A stretch of DNA of 7,928 nucleotides from Bradyrhizobium sp. (GCA_025960445.1 JAICIT010000095.1:1-7928), one strand, 5' to 3'. Shown: positions 1-5,746, counted from the first letter of the stretch. Made by a program: numbers and translations. The notes: generated by a model not told the origin, from the sequence alone.

Positions 1-344
1 CCGCGCATCAGACCCAGAAAGAAACCGAGCAGCCAGCGCCGGTTATAGCAGCGCCCGTCAGGCGGCTTGAGGCCGATGAACTGGCGGCCTTGATGAAGCG
101 AGCAAAGGGCCTGATCGAGATCGGCGACTTCGCCCCGGCAAGATTGCTGCTTGAACGCGCGGCGGACGCGCAGGAGGCGAGCGCCGCGCTGCTTCTGGCG
201 CAAACTTATGATCCGGCGGTGCTGGGCACGACGGACATGCGGAGCATTACTCCCGATCCGGCAATGGCGCGCGAATGGTACCAAAAGGCGGCCACGCTCG
301 GTTCACTGGACGCGAAGCAGCGTCTGGCTCAAATGCAAAATTAG
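1..344 (+). CDS. C-terminal part of a Sel1/TPR-like repeat protein (5' truncated)
   Basis: The frame that starts at base 3 is open from the window edge to a TAG at 342-344, giving the last 113 residues of a protein that begins upstream. The visible part starts with an Ala/Pro/Gln/Glu-rich linker. It continues into amphipathic helices rich in Ala, Leu and Arg, including a stretch reading ARLLLERAADAQEASAALLL. The end, with AREWYQKAATLGSLDAKQRL, matches the Sel1-like repeat pattern of A-x-x-W/Y-Y-x-K-A-A-x-x-G-x-x-x-A. Sel1/TPR proteins are generally protein-interaction scaffolds, often envelope-associated in proteobacteria. The N-terminal part is missing, so the cell location and any further domain cannot be judged. 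The next gene starts 23 bp downstream on the same strand, so co-transcription is likely. An internal TTG at 90 or ATG at 93 could be mistaken for a start, but the frame is open through it. Confidence 0.7.
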   Translation, partial: AHQTQKETEQPAPVIAAPVRRLEADELAALMKRAKGLIEIGDFAPARLLLERAADAQEASAALLLAQTYDPAVLGTTDMRSITPDPAMAREWYQKAATLGSLDAKQRLAQMQN

Positions 345-367
345 CTTTCAAGAAAGCGGGGATATCC

Positions 368-1546
368 ATGCGACGAGTACTTGGAATGGCGATGGTCGCC
401 ATCATGATGGCGTTTGGCTTCGCTGCGAGCGCGGAGGAAGGCGAGTTTGATCCGGCAAAGGTCAGCGAAAGCCTCAAGGCAATCTTCCAGTTCGGATCGG
501 CGGCCACCAAGCAGGCTCTGAACGCTAACACGGTCACATTGATATCCGGCACCATTGGCGGCACTTACGTTCAGTTCGGCGCCGATCTTGCCTCCGTGCT
601 CGATGACGGAAACAAGTTGCGCGTGCTCCCGATCGTAGGTCGCGGCTCAGTGCAGAGCGTCGCCGATATCCTGTTCCTGCAGGGCGTCGACCTCGGCATC
701 GTGCGGTCCGACACGCTCGACTATCTCGAGAGAAAGGGCTTTGCGAAGGACATCAAGAAGCAATTCACCTACGTGACCAAGCTCTACAACGAAGAGATGC
801 ACGTCATCGCCTCGAAATCGATCCATAACCTCAGGGAGCTCGACGGCAAGACCATCAGCGTTGATCTTCCGAATGGCGGCACCTTCGTCACGGCGCTGAC
901 CGTGTTCGAGCGACTGGGCATGAAACCCAAGGTCGTTTACATCGAGCAGCGCATCGCGCTCGAAAAATTGAAGGCCGGTGAAATCGACGCCGTGATTGTT
1001 TGTGGCGGCAAGCCCTACAAGTCCGTGAGCACCTTCAAAGACGATCGCTTCCATCTTGTGACGGTCAACTATGAGAAGCCTTTGCAGGGCGATTACCTGC
1101 CGGCGACTCTGACGGCCAAGGATTATCCGAATTTGATTTCGGACCAGGAACAGGTCGACACGATCGCGGTGCCGGCCGTGCTCGCGGCCTACAATTGGGC
1201 GCCTAACACCGAGCGTTATCGGAAACTCTCGGTGTTCGTGGACAATTTCTTTACGAAATTCCCGAGCTTCCAGAAGCCGCCCTTCCATCCGAAATGGAAA
1301 GAGGTCTCGTTGTCAGCCCAACTTCCGGATTGGCAGCGCTTTCCTGCCGCAAAGCACTGGCTGGACAACCACAGGATCGAGCCGGTGGCGCGGCTCCGAT
1401 TCGACGAATTCCTGAAGCAGAGTGCATCGGCCAGCGGAAAGACGCCCACCGACAATGAAAAGGAAGCGCTGTTCAGGCAATTCCAGGCGTGGGAAGCCGA
1501 GCAAAACGCCAGAGCGCAGGTCCGCGCTACGCAACGGCAGCACTAA
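368..1546 (+). CDS. Secreted TAXI-family TRAP transporter solute-binding protein
   Basis: This is a 392-residue protein. I start it at ATG 368 because a purine-rich GCGGGGA lies about 6 nt upstream and because a classic Sec signal peptide follows: MRR, a hydrophobic core of roughly residues 4-19, then an ASA-EE cleavage site near residue 22. The frame stays open further upstream to an ATG at 275, but that extension overlaps the preceding gene and would bury the signal peptide. The mature part has the TAXI hallmark near residues 59-72 (IS-GTIGGTY-VQFGADLA), then VDLGIVRSD near 108-115, a DGKTISVDLPNGGTF segment and a GEIDAVIVCGGKP segment, as in the type II periplasmic binding fold of this family. 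The family captures small organic acids or amino acids such as glutamate for a DctQM-type permease. The ligand here is unknown. The last 60 or so residues are charged and helical, beyond the usual binding fold. No TRAP permease gene is in the window. Confidence 0.88.
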   Translation: MRRVLGMAMVAIMMAFGFAASAEEGEFDPAKVSESLKAIFQFGSAATKQALNANTVTLISGTIGGTYVQFGADLASVLDDGNKLRVLPIVGRGSVQSVADILFLQGVDLGIVRSDTLDYLERKGFAKDIKKQFTYVTKLYNEEMHVIASKSIHNLRELDGKTISVDLPNGGTFVTALTVFERLGMKPKVVYIEQRIALEKLKAGEIDAVIVCGGKPYKSVSTFKDDRFHLVTVNYEKPLQGDYLPATLTAKDYPNLISDQEQVDTIAVPAVLAAYNWAPNTERYRKLSVFVDNFFTKFPSFQKPPFHPKWKEVSLSAQLPDWQRFPAAKHWLDNHRIEPVARLRFDEFLKQSASASGKTPTDNEKEALFRQFQAWEAEQNARAQVRATQRQH

Positions 1547-1555
1547 CTTCCTCTC

Positions 1556-1608
1556 CGACGCGTTGTCTTCACGCGAAGCGGCGTCCGCCTCGCTGGAAAG
1601 CGCTCTAA
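1556..1608. repeat. Degenerate Bradyrhizobium-type palindromic intergenic repeat
   Basis: This lies in the tail-to-tail gap between the TAXI gene and the DUF1232 gene. An outer imperfect pair (GCGTTGTC near 1560-1567 against GAAAGCGC near 1596-1603) flanks an inner stem in which 1574-1581 (CGAAGCGG) pairs with 1585-1592 (CCGCCTCG) with one mismatch around a 3-nt loop. The core, TTCACGCGAAGCGG followed by TCGCTGGAAAGCGCT, resembles a repeat I recall from many Bradyrhizobium intergenic regions. That identification is from memory. Its position between convergent genes would allow it to act as a transcription stop or mRNA 3'-end stabiliser for either side. Confidence 0.5.
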
Positions 1609-1633
1609 GGTTGGCGAACCACGACTGCGCGCT

Positions 1634-2062
1634 CTACCCGGAGCTATCGTCCTCAGCTTGGGACGGGCTCAGATCACCGTCGAATCCATCAGCTCCTTCG
1701 CTGCCCAGCCGCTTCAATGCGGCACGGGCGGCGTCGCGGTGCTCGGGCGTGATGTGAGTTGCGACCAGCCGGATCGCGGTCGCGAGCACGGCGGCATCGT
1801 CAGTGAAGCCAAAGATCGGCAGCATGTCGGGAATGAAATCGAATGGCAGGATGAAATAGGCAATCGCGCCGAGCAGCGCCATTTGCACCTGTCGCGGCGT
1901 CTGCCTGTCGAATGCGCAATAGTAAGCCGCGAGCAAGTCCTCCGCGAACGGAAGCTGCGACATCACCCGCTTGAACTTGATCCAGAAGCGCCGGCGCACG
2001 CTTTCGCGGTCCTTGGCCAGCCGTTCGGCCGGCTCGAAACCCACGCTATGTTCGGTTGCCAT
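1634..2062 (-). CDS. YkvA-family protein with DUF1232 domain
   Basis: This is a 142-residue protein starting at ATG 2062 (reverse strand), with GGGGAG about 10 nt upstream. Residues 1-55 are charged and basic (SVRRRFWIKFKRVM). Residues about 58-95 carry the DUF1232 signature: a hydrophobic AIAYFILPFDFIPDMLP stretch followed by GFTDDAAVL. The conserved pattern of Y-x-x-x-P-x-D-x-I-P-D and D-D is clearly present. The tail from about residue 120 is acidic and probably disordered. DUF1232/YkvA proteins are small, probably membrane-associated and of unknown biochemical role. The gene follows phhB in the same orientation with a 95-bp gap, so they may share a transcript, but the gap is large enough for its own promoter. 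It ends tail-to-tail with the upstream TAXI gene. I cannot assign a function beyond the family. Confidence 0.85.
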   Translation of the reverse strand: MATEHSVGFEPAERLAKDRESVRRRFWIKFKRVMSQLPFAEDLLAAYYCAFDRQTPRQVQMALLGAIAYFILPFDFIPDMLPIFGFTDDAAVLATAIRLVATHITPEHRDAARAALKRLGSEGADGFDGDLSPSQAEDDSSG

Positions 2063-2088
2063 GGCCTCGGCTCCCCGATGGCAGCGCG

Positions 2089-2100
2089 GCGGTTAACCGC
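2089..2100. promoter_or_regulatory. Perfect 12-bp palindrome upstream of the DUF1232 gene
   Basis: GCGGTTAACCGC reads the same on both strands and lies 27-38 bp upstream of the DUF1232 start codon, in the 95-bp gap after phhB. Such a site could be an operator for a dimeric regulator. A 12-bp palindrome can also arise by chance, and no regulator can be named. Confidence 0.2.
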
Positions 2101-2157
2101 AGCGGAGTAATAACAATGGGGATGTCGCGCCGGCGCTGCAAGTTGCGCGAATGTCGA

Positions 2158-2463
2158 TCAGGCGACACCGAGTTGCCTGGCGATCTCGTCCATCGCAGTG
2201 GCCAGTTCAACGTCGCGCCCGGTCACCCCGCCCGCGTCGTGCGTCGCCAGCACCACCTCGACCGTCTTGTAGATGTTTTTCCATTCCGGGTGATGATCCC
2301 GCTTTTCCGCGACCAGCGCGGCGCGAGCCATAAATCCGAACGCTTCGTTGAAGTCCTTGAAGGTGAAGGTTCGCGCAATCGCCTCGCGGCCCGCGACTTC
2401 CTTCCACCCGGACAAGCTCTTGAGCGCTGATTTTCGCGCTTCCGCCGACAGCCGTTCCGCCAT
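2158..2463 (-). CDS. phhB: Pterin-4a-carbinolamine dehydratase (4a-hydroxytetrahydrobiopterin dehydratase)
   Basis: This is a 101-residue protein, the usual length for the PCD/DCoH family. It dehydrates 4a-hydroxytetrahydrobiopterin, the by-product of aromatic amino acid hydroxylases, to quinonoid dihydropterin so that the cofactor can be recycled in the cytoplasm. Family landmarks are all visible. They are an N-terminal GWKE at residues 19-22, FTFKDF at 33-38, [10 protein letters not shown] leading into the catalytic block EKRDHHPEW at 53-61 (His57, His58, Pro59), an [10 protein letters not shown] strand at 63-72, and His75 in THDAGG followed by GRDVELA. The start at ATG 2463 is supported by a perfect AGGAGG 5 nt upstream. 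No phenylalanine hydroxylase gene is in the window, so the hydroxylase partner is unknown. PCD-like proteins are also found where no hydroxylase exists and have been linked to molybdopterin metabolism. It is divergent from the membrane TAXI gene across a 162-bp gap. Confidence 0.95.
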   Translation of the reverse strand: MAERLSAEARKSALKSLSGWKEVAGREAIARTFTFKDFNEAFGFMARAALVAEKRDHHPEWKNIYKTVEVVLATHDAGGVTGRDVELATAMDEIARQLGVA

Positions 2464-2468
2464 GAGCG

Positions 2469-2474
2469 CCTCCT
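2469..2474 (-). promoter_or_regulatory. Consensus ribosome binding site of phhB
   Basis: The reverse strand reads AGGAGG, a perfect Shine-Dalgarno core, ending 5 nt before the phhB ATG. It fixes the start codon and suggests efficient translation. Confidence 0.85.
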
Positions 2475-2592
2475 ATTTCATCGCAAGTTTACCACAGCCT
2501 TGGCGTCCTCCGGGATCGCCATTTGGGGTCAACCCGGTTCGGAGCCTTCCGCTAACCATGACGCAGATGTCACCCCGCGCGGACGTGAAGTT

Positions 2593-2601
2593 TGCTACAA
2601 T
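2593..2601 (+). promoter_or_regulatory. Candidate extended -10 promoter for the membrane TAXI gene
   Basis: TGCTACAAT at 2593-2601 matches an extended -10 element (TGn plus a TATAAT-like hexamer with one mismatch) about 25 bp upstream of the chosen ATG 2626, implying a very short 5' leader. No recognisable -35 lies 16-18 bp upstream. Alphaproteobacterial promoters often diverge from this consensus, so the call is tentative. Confidence 0.3.
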
Positions 2602-2625
2602 ATCGGCTTAAGACCGCGTGGTGAC

Positions 2626-4080
2626 ATGAATTTGAGCCTGAAACGACTGTTTGCAAGATCGACCAGCGGCGGCGTTGAATTCGCCGAGCCGCCCGCTCCG
2701 GCACCGCCGCGCTCCGGACAACACCGGACGATGTTCGTCACGCTGGCCGGCATCCTTGCCGTGATCGGGTCGCTTGTGGGCGTGTACTACTTTGCGATGC
2801 GGCCGGAGACCCTGCGGATCGCGGTGGGGCCTGCGAATAGCGATGATCTCAAGGTGGTTCAGGCCTTGACGCAAGCCTTTACGCAGGCGCGCGGGCATGT
2901 CCGTTTGCGCCTGGTGCAAACCGATGGAGCCGCCGCGAGCGCCAAGGCCCTTGAGGAGGGTAACGTCGATCTGGCAATCGTTCGCGGCGATCTCGACATG
3001 CCTAAAAATGCCCAAGCCGTAGCGATACTCCGCAAGAATGTCGCCGTTCTGTGGGTGCCCCCTTCGGCAAAAGGCAAGGGCAAGAAATCGGCCCCGAAGA
3101 TCACAAAAATTGCGCAACTCGCGGGGCATCGCGTCGGTGTCGTTGGCAGAACCCAAGCTAATGTCAATTTGCTCAAGGTGATCCTGCAGCAATACGGCGT
3201 CGACCCCGCCAAGGTCGACGTCGTTCAGTTCCCGGCCACCGAAGCAGCGGAGGCGATCCGCAAGCAGACGGCGGACGCCTACTTGGCCGCAGGGCCCGTC
3301 AACAGCAAAATCACCGCGGATGCGATCAACGCGTCCACGCGCGAGGGCAAATCGCCGAAATTCCTCGCCATCGATTCGGCCGAGGCGATTGCGCAAAATC
3401 ATCCGGCTTACGAGGCTTCCGAAATCCCGGCTGGCGCTTTCGGCGGCTCGCCCGACAAGCCTGACGATGAGGTGAAGACGATCAGCTTCTCCCACCACAT
3501 TGTCGCGCGAAAGGGACTGTCGGACTCCGCTGTGGCGACTTTCACCCGCCAACTGTTTGCAATCCGCCAACAGCTCCTGGCGGAATTTCCGCTGGCGGCA
3601 AAGATCGAAACGCCGGACACCGACAAGGATGCGGCGCTCCCAGCTCATCCGGGAGCGGCGGCATTTGTGGACGGTGAGGAGAAAACGTTCCTTGATCGCT
3701 ACAGCGATTACATCTGGTGGGGACTGATGGGGTTGTCGGCGCTGGGCTCGGCTGGCGCGTGGTTTGCGGGTTACCTGAAGAAAGATGAGCGCAACAGCAA
3801 CAACTCCTTGCGCGACCGGCTTGTCGAGATGGTTGCAAAAGCCCGGCGCAGCGATTCCACCGACGAACTCGATCAGATGCAATCCGAGGCGGATGATATC
3901 CTGCGCGATACCTTGCGCTGCTTCGATGCCGGGGCGATCGAGGAAGGTGCGCTAACGGCGTTCAGCATCGCGCTCGAGCAATTCCACAATGCGGTCGCCG
4001 ACCGCAAGACTTTGCTGAACAGCATGCCTCAAAATCTGCAACGCGCGAGCGCGCAATTCCGAGCCACCGGCGGTCTTTAA
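2626..4080 (+). CDS. Membrane-anchored TAXI-family solute-binding protein with cytoplasmic tail
   Basis: This is a 484-residue protein from ATG 2626. The frame is open upstream to 2500, but that part reads as non-coding promoter DNA and lacks family features. Residues 1-35 are basic and Pro-rich (PPAPAPPRSG). Residues 36-58 (FVTLAGILAVIGSLVGVYYF) form an uncleaved membrane segment. From residue 62 a type II binding fold begins with ETLRIAVGPA, and it has VDLAIVRGDLD at 114-124 and HRVGVVGRTQANVNLL at 168-183, matching TAXI-type periplasmic components. It extends to about residue 350. A second membrane segment follows at about 363-384 (IWWGLMGLSALGSAGAWFAG), and then a helical, charged tail of about 100 residues. 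Predicted topology is N-terminus in, ligand domain in the periplasm, tail in the cytoplasm. A free binding protein would not need this layout, so it may sense rather than deliver a ligand; that is inference. It is divergent from phhB and convergent with the receiver gene. Confidence 0.8.
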   Translation: MNLSLKRLFARSTSGGVEFAEPPAPAPPRSGQHRTMFVTLAGILAVIGSLVGVYYFAMRPETLRIAVGPANSDDLKVVQALTQAFTQARGHVRLRLVQTDGAAASAKALEEGNVDLAIVRGDLDMPKNAQAVAILRKNVAVLWVPPSAKGKGKKSAPKITKIAQLAGHRVGVVGRTQANVNLLKVILQQYGVDPAKVDVVQFPATEAAEAIRKQTADAYLAAGPVNSKITADAINASTREGKSPKFLAIDSAEAIAQNHPAYEASEIPAGAFGGSPDKPDDEVKTISFSHHIVARKGLSDSAVATFTRQLFAIRQQLLAEFPLAAKIETPDTDKDAALPAHPGAAAFVDGEEKTFLDRYSDYIWWGLMGLSALGSAGAWFAGYLKKDERNSNNSLRDRLVEMVAKARRSDSTDELDQMQSEADDILRDTLRCFDAGAIEEGALTAFSIALEQFHNAVADRKTLLNSMPQNLQRASAQFRATGGL

Positions 4081-4103
4081 TCGGTCCGATTTACTTCGAC
4101 GGC

Positions 4104-4131
4104 CACGCGACGCTTCCTGCAAAGCCGCGTG
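4104..4131. terminator. Hairpin between convergent genes, possible bidirectional terminator
   Basis: In the 56-bp gap between the two convergent stops, CACGCG at 4104-4109 pairs perfectly with CGCGTG at 4126-4131. Inside it, GCTT at 4112-4115 pairs with AAGC at 4122-4125 around a 6-nt loop, leaving a 2-nt bulge (AC) on the left arm. The 10-bp GC-rich stem is placed where a terminator is expected. Neither side has a T-run, so intrinsic termination is unproven. Confidence 0.4.
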
Positions 4132-4136
4132 AACAG

Positions 4137-4568
4137 CTATCCTTCAATCCTTCCGCCGCGAGGCCGGGCCCTGCCCGCTCGGCCTCTAAGCAGGTTTTCC
4201 AGCGCGTCGCTGGGGCAGGGCTTGGGCAGCCTTGGTCGGCTCGCGAACGCGCCGGGAAGCCCGCCATCGCCGTCGTATCCCGTAACGAAACCGAACGGAA
4301 TCTTCAGCGCCTCCAGACGCTCGGCAACAGCGAAAGTCTTTTCGCTCATCAGACCGATATTGAGCAGCGCGAAATCGGGCGCGCGGCCGTCGATCATCTC
4401 AAGTGCCTTGGCCACGCTTGATGCGGTCCGAACGCTCTTCACTCCGAAACCCAAAATTGTCTCCTCAAAACCGAGCGCAATCATCGGATCGTCCTCGACG
4501 ATCAGCACGTCGGCAGGAATGGAATGGGAAGCAGCGTCTGAGATGCGCTCAGGAAAGGCGGTTTCCAT
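4137..4568 (-). CDS. Single-domain response-regulator receiver with Asn at the phosphoacceptor site
   Basis: This is a 143-residue protein from ATG 4568. That start is preferred over an in-frame TTG at 4589 because GGGAG sits 7 nt before the ATG. Residues about 20-125 form a CheY-like receiver domain. They include VLIVEDDPMIAL with the acidic metal-binding pair Asp26-Asp27, the switch Thr96 in FVTGYD, and the conserved Lys116 in RLPKPCP. At the phosphoacceptor position, where the family has LLD, this protein reads FALLNIGL, so Asn70 replaces Asp (codon AAT, bases 4359-4361). The tail after the receiver is a short Arg/Gly-rich stretch with no output domain. Receivers of this kind act through protein contacts, and the missing Asp suggests it is not switched by normal phosphorylation. 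No histidine kinase is nearby. It is divergent from the Crp/Fnr regulator gene, which hints at a shared control region. Confidence 0.85.
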   Translation of the reverse strand: METAFPERISDAASHSIPADVLIVEDDPMIALGFEETILGFGVKSVRTASSVAKALEMIDGRAPDFALLNIGLMSEKTFAVAERLEALKIPFGFVTGYDGDGGLPGAFASRPRLPKPCPSDALENLLRGRAGRARPRGGRIEG

Positions 4569-4575
4569 CAACGGA

Positions 4576-4580
4576 CTCCC
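4576..4580 (-). promoter_or_regulatory. Ribosome binding site deciding the receiver gene start
   Basis: The reverse strand reads GGGAG 7 nt before ATG 4568. The competing upstream TTG at 4589 has a GGGGGCGG run about 8 nt before it, so it is not excluded, but the ATG with its own site and the absence of receiver sequence before residue 18 favour the shorter protein. Confidence 0.55.
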
Positions 4581-4674
4581 AACATGCAAATTGCCGCCCC
4601 CGTGAAATTAGTGAAATAAAGAGGCGCCCGCGGGTTCCCGGAATGAAACCATCACAACCTTAGTTCGTTTGTCT

Positions 4675-4688
4675 GTGCAGTTGTGCAC
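4675..4688. promoter_or_regulatory. Inverted repeat with FNR/CRP-family geometry between divergent regulators
   Basis: GTGCA at 4675-4679 and TGCAC at 4684-4688 form a perfect 5-bp inverted repeat around GTTG. This 14-bp 5-4-5 layout is the one used by FNR/FixK-type sites (TTGAT-N4-ATCAA), though the half-site bases differ. It lies 54 bp upstream of the Crp/Fnr gene start and about 107 bp upstream of the divergent receiver gene, so it could be an autoregulatory operator. Whether the local regulator binds it is inference. Confidence 0.35.
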
Positions 4689-4729
4689 GCAGCCATCTGC
4701 GCCGAGCAGGCTACTGTCGGGAAGGAACA

Positions 4730-4736
4730 GGGGGGA
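4730..4736 (+). promoter_or_regulatory. Ribosome binding site deciding the Crp/Fnr gene start
   Basis: A GGGGGGA run ends 6 nt before ATG 4743 and marks it as the start. The in-frame GTG at 4683 has no such site and falls inside the inverted repeat at 4675-4688. Confidence 0.65.
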
Positions 4737-4742
4737 ACTCAG

Positions 4743-5507
4743 ATGATCTCGATCCGCGAAAACTCCGTGAGCGGCGCCGAACGGCCGTACAATAATTTAT
4801 TGCGGCGGCTTAGTACCGCGGACTACGCATTGATCGCCGCGCACCTCGTGCAGGGCGAGGCGGCTCCTAACGAGCTGCTCTACAATCCCGGCGACGATGT
4901 CGAGATCGTCCACTTTCCCTGCGGGCCGAGCCTTGCATCCTACCTCGTTGCCAACGAGGACGGCCGTGATGTCGAAACCATTCTGGTTGGTCGCGAAGGC
5001 GCGGTCGGCGGAATCGTCAGCCAAGGCTACTTGCCGGCCTATACCCGAATCATCGTCAAGTTCGGTGGACCGTTTGCGCGCCTTCATGTCGGCAGGCTCC
5101 ATGCCGCGAAGGCAAAATCGGCAACCCTCAGCAACGTGTTTGCGCGCTACGCCGACTGCATGCTGGCCCAGATCTTCCAATCGACGGCCTGCAACGCGAT
5201 CCATTCGATCGAACAGCGAACCGCAAAATGGATCATCGCGGCGATGGAGCGGACCAACGGCGAAGATGTGGTGCCCTTGACCCACGAGCAACTTGCGACG
5301 CTTCTCGGTGTTGGGCGAAGCTATACGAGCAGGGTTATGCAGACCTTCAAGGCCGAGGGCGTTCTGGAGACCCGTCGCGGCTCGATCCTGGTGCGCAATC
5401 GCGAGGCATTGCGGCGGCGTGCCTGCCTCTGCCACGAGGCCGTTAAAAATCACTTCGAGGAAGTGCTGCGCGGCGTTTATCCGACCGAGGAGGCCCAAAG
5501 CGCCTGA
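4743..5507 (+). CDS. Crp/Fnr-family transcriptional regulator, effector unknown
   Basis: This is a 254-residue protein from ATG 4743. Residues about 18-120 match the cyclic-nucleotide-binding-like beta-barrel: LLRRLSTADYALIAAHL at the start, LLYNPGDDVEIVHFP near 45-59, and VETILVGREGAVGG near 77-90. The long dimerisation helix follows around 130-170. Residues about 176-215 are a Crp-type winged helix-turn-helix, VVPLTHEQLATLLGVGRSYT through SRVMQTFKAEGVLE and a GSILV wing. The phosphate-binding cassette of true cAMP receptors (G-E-[LI] followed by R-[ST]-A) is not seen, and there is no N-terminal four-Cys cluster for an FNR iron-sulphur centre, so the ligand is unknown. In the recognition helix the usual Glu of E-x-x-S-R is Ser (RSYTSR), which predicts a half-site other than TTGA. 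A C-terminal extension with CLCHE at about 228-232 follows the wing. It is divergent from the receiver gene. Confidence 0.9.
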   Translation: MISIRENSVSGAERPYNNLLRRLSTADYALIAAHLVQGEAAPNELLYNPGDDVEIVHFPCGPSLASYLVANEDGRDVETILVGREGAVGGIVSQGYLPAYTRIIVKFGGPFARLHVGRLHAAKAKSATLSNVFARYADCMLAQIFQSTACNAIHSIEQRTAKWIIAAMERTNGEDVVPLTHEQLATLLGVGRSYTSRVMQTFKAEGVLETRRGSILVRNREALRRRACLCHEAVKNHFEEVLRGVYPTEEAQSA

Positions 5508-5557
5508 GCAGGCGTGTTTCTGCTCGAAAATCGGCTAACCAAGCCGCAAACAACACA

Positions 5558-5585
5558 TTGTTTTCCGGTGATTCCTGACTATATT
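5558..5585 (+). promoter_or_regulatory. Candidate sigma-70-type promoter upstream of typA
   Basis: TTGTTT at 5558-5563 and TATATT at 5580-5585 are separated by 16 bp. The -10 matches TATAAT at 5 of 6 positions, the -35 at 3 of 6. A start near 5592 would put both downstream hairpins inside a leader of roughly 230 nt. The weak -35 makes this tentative. Confidence 0.3.
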
Positions 5586-5606
5586 GCGCCGCAACGAGTA
5601 TGGTGT

Positions 5607-5636
5607 GCCCGGTCCTGTTGGCCGGGCTTCCTTTTT
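5607..5636 (+). terminator. Rho-independent terminator-like hairpin
   Basis: GCCCGG at 5607-5612 pairs perfectly with CCGGGC at 5622-5627, followed by TTCCTTTTT at 5628-5636. It lies 100 bp after the Crp/Fnr stop, so it is a plausible terminator for that gene. It also lies downstream of the candidate typA promoter. Confidence 0.55.
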
Positions 5637-5653
5637 GGGCCGGTACGGGGCCC
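5637..5653. other. Second GC-rich hairpin directly after the terminator-like hairpin
   Basis: GGGCC at 5637-5641 pairs with GGCCC at 5649-5653 around a 7-nt loop, starting on the base after the T-run. It has no T-tract of its own. It could reinforce termination or compete with the first hairpin. Confidence 0.3.
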
Positions 5654-5746
5654 GCTAGTGCCACTTTGTTTCCGAAGTTCGCGTATGTGAGCCCGCAACG
5701 GTTCGCGGATTCGGAAAACAGGGAGCGCCAGTATTCCAGGTTTTTG

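Noticed and set aside
275..367. Upstream extension of the first TAXI protein to ATG 275
   Set aside because: It overlaps the end of the preceding gene by 70 bases and would place 31 residues before an otherwise ideal signal peptide.
647..1288. Minus-strand open frame of 213 codons opposite the first TAXI gene
   Set aside because: It has no recognisable motif and is fully contained within a well-supported gene on the other strand.
1658..2110. Plus-strand open frame of 150 codons opposite the DUF1232 gene
   Set aside because: The minus-strand frame carries the clear DUF1232 signature; the plus-strand translation has no family features.
2608..3882. Long open frame (about 424 codons) on the minus strand opposite the membrane TAXI gene
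   Set aside because: It is antisense to a gene with clear domains, its translation is Arg/His/Gly-rich without any recognisable family, and long antisense frames are common in GC-rich DNA.
4640..4669. Possible EcfG (general stress sigma factor) promoter, GGAAT followed by CGTT
   Set aside because: The -35-like element lacks the final C of GGAAC and the spacer is 21 bp, longer than the roughly 16-19 bp usual for EcfG sites.
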